A stretch of DNA of 64,000 nt from DAOUAT01 sp964551735 (GTDB lineage Bacteria; Chloroflexota; Anaerolineae; CG2-30-64-16). The DNA lies in contig CAZKEF010000012.1 in NCBI GenBank assembly GCA_964551735.1, forward strand, positions 83,089-147,088, written 5' to 3'. Position numbers and translations under genes: made by a program. Shown here piece by piece: positions 60,047-64,000 of the stretch; the stretch's first letter is position 1, and each line of letters starts with the position of its first letter. The notes below the pieces were generated by a model that saw only the letters and a list, made by a program, of their open reading frames with translations, ran no database searches and was not told the origin of the DNA.

Positions 60047-62572
60047 TCATAGATCGTCTGCGCACGGCTCGCGCACGTACGTGTGTACAATCCCGCCGTA
60101 ATCGGCGATGAGCTCCTGGGCGCCTTGTTCTGACCGCGCCTGGGCCGTCAGATGAAACACAGCAGTATCGTTGTCAGGCCGAATCAGCACCCATTCGTCA
60201 TCGTCCACATAAACCTTGATGCCGTCCATGGTCTCGTGGCGCAGCTGCGAAAACTGTCCGATCAGGCAGCGCATAACGCGGCCCTTGGTATCCCATTGAC
60301 CTTCCACATCACCCGTGGCCATGTGGAAAGGCGGCAGGCCGGCGATCACCTCAGAGAGCTTCACCTGTTGCCGGGCCAACAGCTCCAACAGCTTACCCAC
60401 CGCGAACAAACCGTCGATGACGGGGTGCAACGCAGGAAAAACAAAATTCCCCGTGCCATCGCCCGCCATGACTACCCCTGGCCGTTTCGCCGCATTCATC
60501 AGCGCCTGCACATCGACCGCGCAGCGCAAGACCTGCCCCCCATAACGCCGGGCAAGCTGTTCGTACACCAACGGCTGATCCGTTGTGACGGCGACCACAC
60601 TGCCAGGGTAAGCGCGAAAGACCAATGAAGCCATGGCAGCACACATCACCGGATCGGGCACGTTGGCGCCGGTGTCATCAGCGACAAAGATCTTCTCGCC
60701 TCCCACATCCAGGCGAACCCCGAGGCTGATGTTGTCCAGCGCCGCAGTGATACGCGCCAGTTGAGCGCGGCTGGTGCGAAACTCGTCCTGCGTCGGGGCG
60801 ACCTTGGTGGGTTCCACGCGCGCATTGAGCGGCACAACCTCAACATCGAGTTGGCGCAACAGATCGGGCAGGATATCACTGGCGGGCGCATGGGCATAAT
60901 CAACGACCATCTTGAAACGCGCGGCCCGGATGGCAGCTGCGTCTAACTCACGAAGATACCCACGTATATACTCGTCGCCGGCGTCCGGGGCATACTCGAT
61001 CGTGCCGACATCATCCAGGTAGGCGCGGCGATAATCCTCGCGGAAAAAGACGCGCTCGATACTGCGTTCTTTGTCGCGCGTCAGGTTCAGACCCTCACCA
61101 TCCATGAAGCGAATGTCCACGACGCGCGGGTTGTAGGGCGCCAGGCGGATATGGACGCCGCCTGCCGCGTTGGAAGCACGGGTGTAATAGCGAGCGACCG
61201 GGATGGGCACAGAGCGCAAATCAAGCACATGGTTGCCAGCCGAGGGCAGGCCCGAAATGAGCGCGCGCTTTATCATGCGCGGGCTGCGATGCGGATCACG
61301 GTTGATGGTAACAGTCGAGCCGCGCGGCAAGATCGAACCGAACGCCGCGCCCAGGCGCGCTGCGAATTCCGGCGTCAACTCCACGTTGATCATGCCCGTG
61401 ACGCCGTAACGCCCGAACAACACCCGGCGTCCCTGCGCACCCCAGATGATGCTGTGATTGACCGTAGCGCCGTTTTCCACCTCTTTGTTCGGCCACAACT
61501 TGACGCCTGCCTGGATGATCGCGTCCTCGCCGATCACCGCGCCATCACCTACCACTGCGCCCTCGAAGATGATCGCGCGTGACTTCACGGTGCACTGCCG
61601 TCCGAGCACCGCGCCGTGCAGCGTGGCACCCTCGCCGATGTAACAGTTACGCCACACCATGCTGTGATGCACGCGCGCACGATTATCCAGCACCGAGTAG
61701 TCTCGGATGACCGTTGGCCCCTGCACGATCACGCCCTGGCGAATCTTGACATCTTCACCCAGATAAACCGGCCCGAAAAGCTGGGCATCTGGCGCGATCT
61801 CTGCGTTGTTGGCCACCCAGATCCCGGGGCCGATGCGCTTTCCCAACTCGCCCAGATTCAACAAGCCACCCAAGAGGTCGGCGTTAGCGCGGTGATATTC
61901 GCCCAAGGTCCCGATATCGCACCAGTAGCCCTCAGCGATGTAGCCGTACACCGGCGCGCCCCGGCTCAAGAGGCGTGGGAAGACATCCTGGCTCCAGTCG
62001 ACGCGCTGGCCATCCTGCAGGTGGCCCATCAGTTCCGGCTGCATGACATAAATGCCGGTGTTCACCGTATCCGAAGTGACCCCTGCCCAACTCGGCTTTT
62101 CCATGAACTGGACGACGCGGCCGTCTTCCCGCACGTTGATCACCCCGTACTCCAACGGATCCGGCACGCGATACAACGCCATGGTCAGCATCGCCCCGCG
62201 CTCGCGATGGAAGCGGGTCAAAGCAGTCAGATCGAAATCGGTCAGCGCATCGCCGCTGATGACCAGGAAGGGCTCGTCGCTGGCTAAAAGCGCCTGCGCG
62301 TGCTTCACGCTGCCGGCCGTGCCCAACGGCGTCTCCTCGATAGCATACTCGATGTTCATGCCGATGGCTTTGCCGTCGCCGTAATAATCCTGAATCTGGG
62401 CCGCAAGGTACTGCAAGGTGATCACAATATCCGTGATCCCATGCTCCTTGAGCAAATGGAGGATGTGCCCGAGCACCGGCCGGTTGACGACCGGCAACAT
62501 CGGCTTGGGCCGCGCAATCGTCAAAGGGCGCAGGCGCGAACCCTCGCCGCCCGCCATTACGACCGCCTTCAT
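60047..62572 (-). CDS. Nucleotidyltransferase, left-handed beta-helix and degenerate phosphomannomutase fusion
   Basis: An 841-residue protein. Residues 1-230 are a sugar-1-phosphate nucleotidyltransferase (VMAGGEGSRLRPLT, RPKPMLPVVNRP, ISGDALTDFD). About 245-380 are hexapeptide repeats of a left-handed beta-helix. The rest resembles phosphohexomutase, but the catalytic Ser-His-Asn-Pro is absent: the segment reads ASNAAGGVHIRLAPYNP, and the usual DGDADR loop reads VADDTGANVPDP. It probably makes GDP-mannose or a similar sugar nucleotide, with a non-catalytic mutase domain. ATG 62572 has AAGGAG at good spacing; ATG 62575 is too close. Confidence 0.87.
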   Translation of the reverse strand: MKAVVMAGGEGSRLRPLTIARPKPMLPVVNRPVLGHILHLLKEHGITDIVITLQYLAAQIQDYYGDGKAIGMNIEYAIEETPLGTAGSVKHAQALLASDEPFLVISGDALTDFDLTALTRFHRERGAMLTMALYRVPDPLEYGVINVREDGRVVQFMEKPSWAGVTSDTVNTGIYVMQPELMGHLQDGQRVDWSQDVFPRLLSRGAPVYGYIAEGYWCDIGTLGEYHRANADLLGGLLNLGELGKRIGPGIWVANNAEIAPDAQLFGPVYLGEDVKIRQGVIVQGPTVIRDYSVLDNRARVHHSMVWRNCYIGEGATLHGAVLGRQCTVKSRAIIFEGAVVGDGAVIGEDAIIQAGVKLWPNKEVENGATVNHSIIWGAQGRRVLFGRYGVTGMINVELTPEFAARLGAAFGSILPRGSTVTINRDPHRSPRMIKRALISGLPSAGNHVLDLRSVPIPVARYYTRASNAAGGVHIRLAPYNPRVVDIRFMDGEGLNLTRDKERSIERVFFREDYRRAYLDDVGTIEYAPDAGDEYIRGYLRELDAAAIRAARFKMVVDYAHAPASDILPDLLRQLDVEVVPLNARVEPTKVAPTQDEFRTSRAQLARITAALDNISLGVRLDVGGEKIFVADDTGANVPDPVMCAAMASLVFRAYPGSVVAVTTDQPLVYEQLARRYGGQVLRCAVDVQALMNAAKRPGVVMAGDGTGNFVFPALHPVIDGLFAVGKLLELLARQQVKLSEVIAGLPPFHMATGDVEGQWDTKGRVMRCLIGQFSQLRHETMDGIKVYVDDDEWVLIRPDNDTAVFHLTAQARSEQGAQELIADYGGIVHTYVREPCADDL

Positions 62573-62687
62573 CATCACTCCTTGAGCTACGTGGTGAAAT
62601 GAGCGAACCTCATTGATGCGAGATGATAACATATCTGTAGCAATTCGCAACACCGGCATGGGATTTCATGCCGTTCCGGCCCTGTGC

Positions 62688-62693
62688 TATACT
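62688..62693 (+). promoter_or_regulatory. -10 element suggesting a leaderless mutS2 transcript
   Basis: TATACT ends seven bases before ATG 62701, so transcription would begin at or next to the start codon. No ribosome-binding site precedes the ATG (TTTTCTTT). The -35 region (TTCATG) is weak. Confidence 0.45.
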
Positions 62694-62700
62694 TTTCTTT

Positions 62701-64000
62701 ATGGACCCAAGAACGTTGCGCGTGTTAGAATTCCACAAAATCCGATCGCGGCTGGCTGAGCACACATCGTTCTCCCTGGGCCGCGAACGCGCCCTGGCGT
62801 TACTGCCCACCGACGACATCCGTCTGGCGCAAGATTGGCAGGCGGAGACGCGCGAGGCGCGACGTCTGCTGGAGGAAAAAAGCGACATTCACCTGGGCGG
62901 CGTGCACGACCTACGCCCCCTGGCCGAGCAGGCCAGCCGCGGCAGCACCTTGCTGCCTACCGACCTGCTGGACATCCGATCAACCCTGGTGCGCGGTCGC
63001 GTCATCCAGCGCACCCTCAGCCGGGTCGGTGACATCTTCCCGCACGTGGCTGACGTGGCCGGCCGGATCGCCGTGCCCCAAGCTGTGGTGGATGAGATCG
63101 GCCGCTGCGTCGACGAACGCGGTGAAATCCTGGACAGCGCCAGCGACGCGTTGGCACGGATCCGCCGCGAGATGCGGGAGGCGCACGCCCGGCTGATGGA
63201 GCGCCTGCAACGCATCATCACCAACTCGGCCAACGCCCAATTCCTGCAAGAGCCCATCGTCACCCAACGCCAGGGGCGTTACGTGATCCCACTGCGCGCG
63301 GAGTTCAAGGGACGGATCCCCGGCCTGGTGCACGACCAATCGGGCAGCGGCGCCACCCTGTTCATCGAGCCTTTGGGCGTGGTAGACCTGAACAACCAAT
63401 GGCGCCAGGCGCAGCTCGCCGAGCAGGAGGAGGTGCAGCGCATCCTCGCCGCGTTGACAGGCCTGGTGGCTGCGGCCGCCGGCCCCATCGTGCGCACCGT
63501 CGAGGCGTTGGGCGACCTAGACCTGATCTTCGCCAAGGCCCGCTACGCCAGCGTACTGCGCGCGGTCGAGCCCAAGCTCGTGCCATTCCGGGAAAGCCGC
63601 AAACCGCAGGGGCGGGGAAACAGGGGCGCGGAGGCGCAGAGGGGCAGGGGCGCGGAAGAGGGAGCAGCTTCCAACCTTCAACCTTCAACCTCCAACACCC
63701 AACACCCCGGCAGCACGCTCAACTTCATCCAAGCGCGCCACCCGCTGCTCGACCCGTTGACCGTGGTGCCGGTAGACATTTACATCGCAGATGATTTCTT
63801 CATCGTCGTGGTCACCGGCCCCAATACCGGCGGCAAGACCGTGTCGCTGAAGACCACCGGCCTGCTGACGTTGATGGCGCAGGCCGGCCTGGCGATCCCG
63901 GCCGATGAGGGCTCCGCGGTCTCCGTCTTCGAGCAGGTTTTCGCTGACATCGGCGACGAGCAGAGCATCGAGCAGAGCCTGTCCACCTTCTCGTCGCACA
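62701..64000 (+). CDS. mutS2: MutS2 family ATPase, N-terminal part (3' end outside window)
   Basis: The first 433 residues of MutS2: core/clamp helices (LRVLEFHKIRSRLAEHTSF; RQGRYVIPLRAEFKG; VHDQSGSGATLFIEP) and the start of the ATPase with Walker A TGPNTGGKTVSLKT and the following helix. The endonuclease Smr domain would lie beyond the window. MutS2 acts on branched DNA or stalled ribosomes. Between the clamp and the ATPase an octamer plus a heptamer tract (63605-63705) encode an Arg/Gly/Gln/Asn-rich insert of about 35 residues. The start ATG has no ribosome-binding site. Confidence 0.93.
   Translation, partial: MDPRTLRVLEFHKIRSRLAEHTSFSLGRERALALLPTDDIRLAQDWQAETREARRLLEEKSDIHLGGVHDLRPLAEQASRGSTLLPTDLLDIRSTLVRGRVIQRTLSRVGDIFPHVADVAGRIAVPQAVVDEIGRCVDERGEILDSASDALARIRREMREAHARLMERLQRIITNSANAQFLQEPIVTQRQGRYVIPLRAEFKGRIPGLVHDQSGSGATLFIEPLGVVDLNNQWRQAQLAEQEEVQRILAALTGLVAAAAGPIVRTVEALGDLDLIFAKARYASVLRAVEPKLVPFRESRKPQGRGNRGAEAQRGRGAEEGAASNLQPSTSNTQHPGSTLNFIQARHPLLDPLTVVPVDIYIADDFFIVVVTGPNTGGKTVSLKTTGLLTLMAQAGLAIPADEGSAVSVFEQVFADIGDEQSIEQSLSTFSSH
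63605..63705. repeat. Octamer then heptamer tandem repeats inside mutS2
   Basis: Period 8: CGCAGGGG, CGGGGAAA, CAGGGGCG, CGGAGGCG, CAGAGGGG, CAGGGGCG, CGGAAGAG (63605-63660). Period 7: CCAACCT, TCAACCT, TCAACCT, CCAACAC, CCAACAC (63671-63705). Both are read in frame. Confidence 0.8.

Overview
The window is a G+C-rich bacterial chromosome segment, packed with same-strand operons, that looks like an anaerobic or facultative member of the Chloroflexota (Anaerolineae-like). That assignment is an inference from overall gene content and from the period-7/period-8 tandem repeats; no rRNA or marker tree was available. Both ends cut a gene: the 3' end of a formate dehydrogenase alpha-subunit gene on the left and the 5' two thirds of mutS2 on the right. 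No rRNA, tRNA, CRISPR array or transposase gene was seen, and no gap between genes exceeds about 260 bases.

Region 1 (1-20171, plus strand) is a large H2/formate electron-transfer cluster. It holds formate dehydrogenase, a FocA-type channel, a stand-alone RAM domain, a DRTGG protein, two single-domain receivers and a soluble histidine kinase; then HdrC, HdrB, a second DRTGG protein, an orphan HATPase, a PHP phosphoesterase and a degenerate SpoIIE/PP2C-like protein; then the N-terminal half of HdrA, NuoE-, HndB- and NuoF-like subunits, a NuoG-like/HdrA-C-terminal fusion, MvhD, MvhG and MvhA; and finally rubrerythrin, a rubredoxin-like protein, a hydrogenase protease, a third DRTGG protein and a CBS-HATPase protein. 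The parts suggest a flavin-based electron-bifurcating complex joining H2 (Mvh), formate, NAD(H) (NuoEF) and an Hdr module. HdrA is split over two genes and its N-terminal half appears to carry selenocysteine at an in-frame TGA followed by a bacterial-type SECIS hairpin.

Region 2 (33712-20204, minus strand) encodes a Hyd-2-like membrane [NiFe] hydrogenase in the order hybO, hybA, hybB, hybC, hybD, then an unknown gene, an epimerase, a CBS protein and hypA, hypF, hypC, hypD, hypE. hypB is not present. The hybC frame is interrupted by one TGA exactly at the second cysteine of the L1 nickel-binding motif. A hairpin follows it, so selenocysteine at a bridging active-site ligand is proposed. A sensor kinase/NarL-type regulator pair (36006-33837) sits just upstream.

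Region 3 (36135-46048) holds small metabolic genes (SGNH hydrolase, DDAH-like amidinohydrolase, double GNAT), metal homeostasis (ZIP, YibE/F, ZnuABC with a Fur/Zur regulator) and trehalose synthase. Region 4 (46124-50305) continues with two unknown genes, amylosucrase, a small membrane protein and a PfkB sugar kinase, a likely sucrose/trehalose module. Region 5 (50528-64000) has two HtrA lipoproteins, a zinc peptidase, a CBS protein with an ArsB/SLC13-type transporter, DnaK, a DUF4332-like protein, a phosphoglucomutase, a nucleotidyltransferase/phosphomannomutase-like fusion and mutS2.

Two dispersed repeat types run through the window. One is a palindromic REP-like element (four copies between genes). 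The other is short tandem tracts of degenerate 7-mers or 8-mers that lie mostly inside genes (hypF, hypE, mutS2, the SpoIIE-like gene, the fur end) and are translated in frame.
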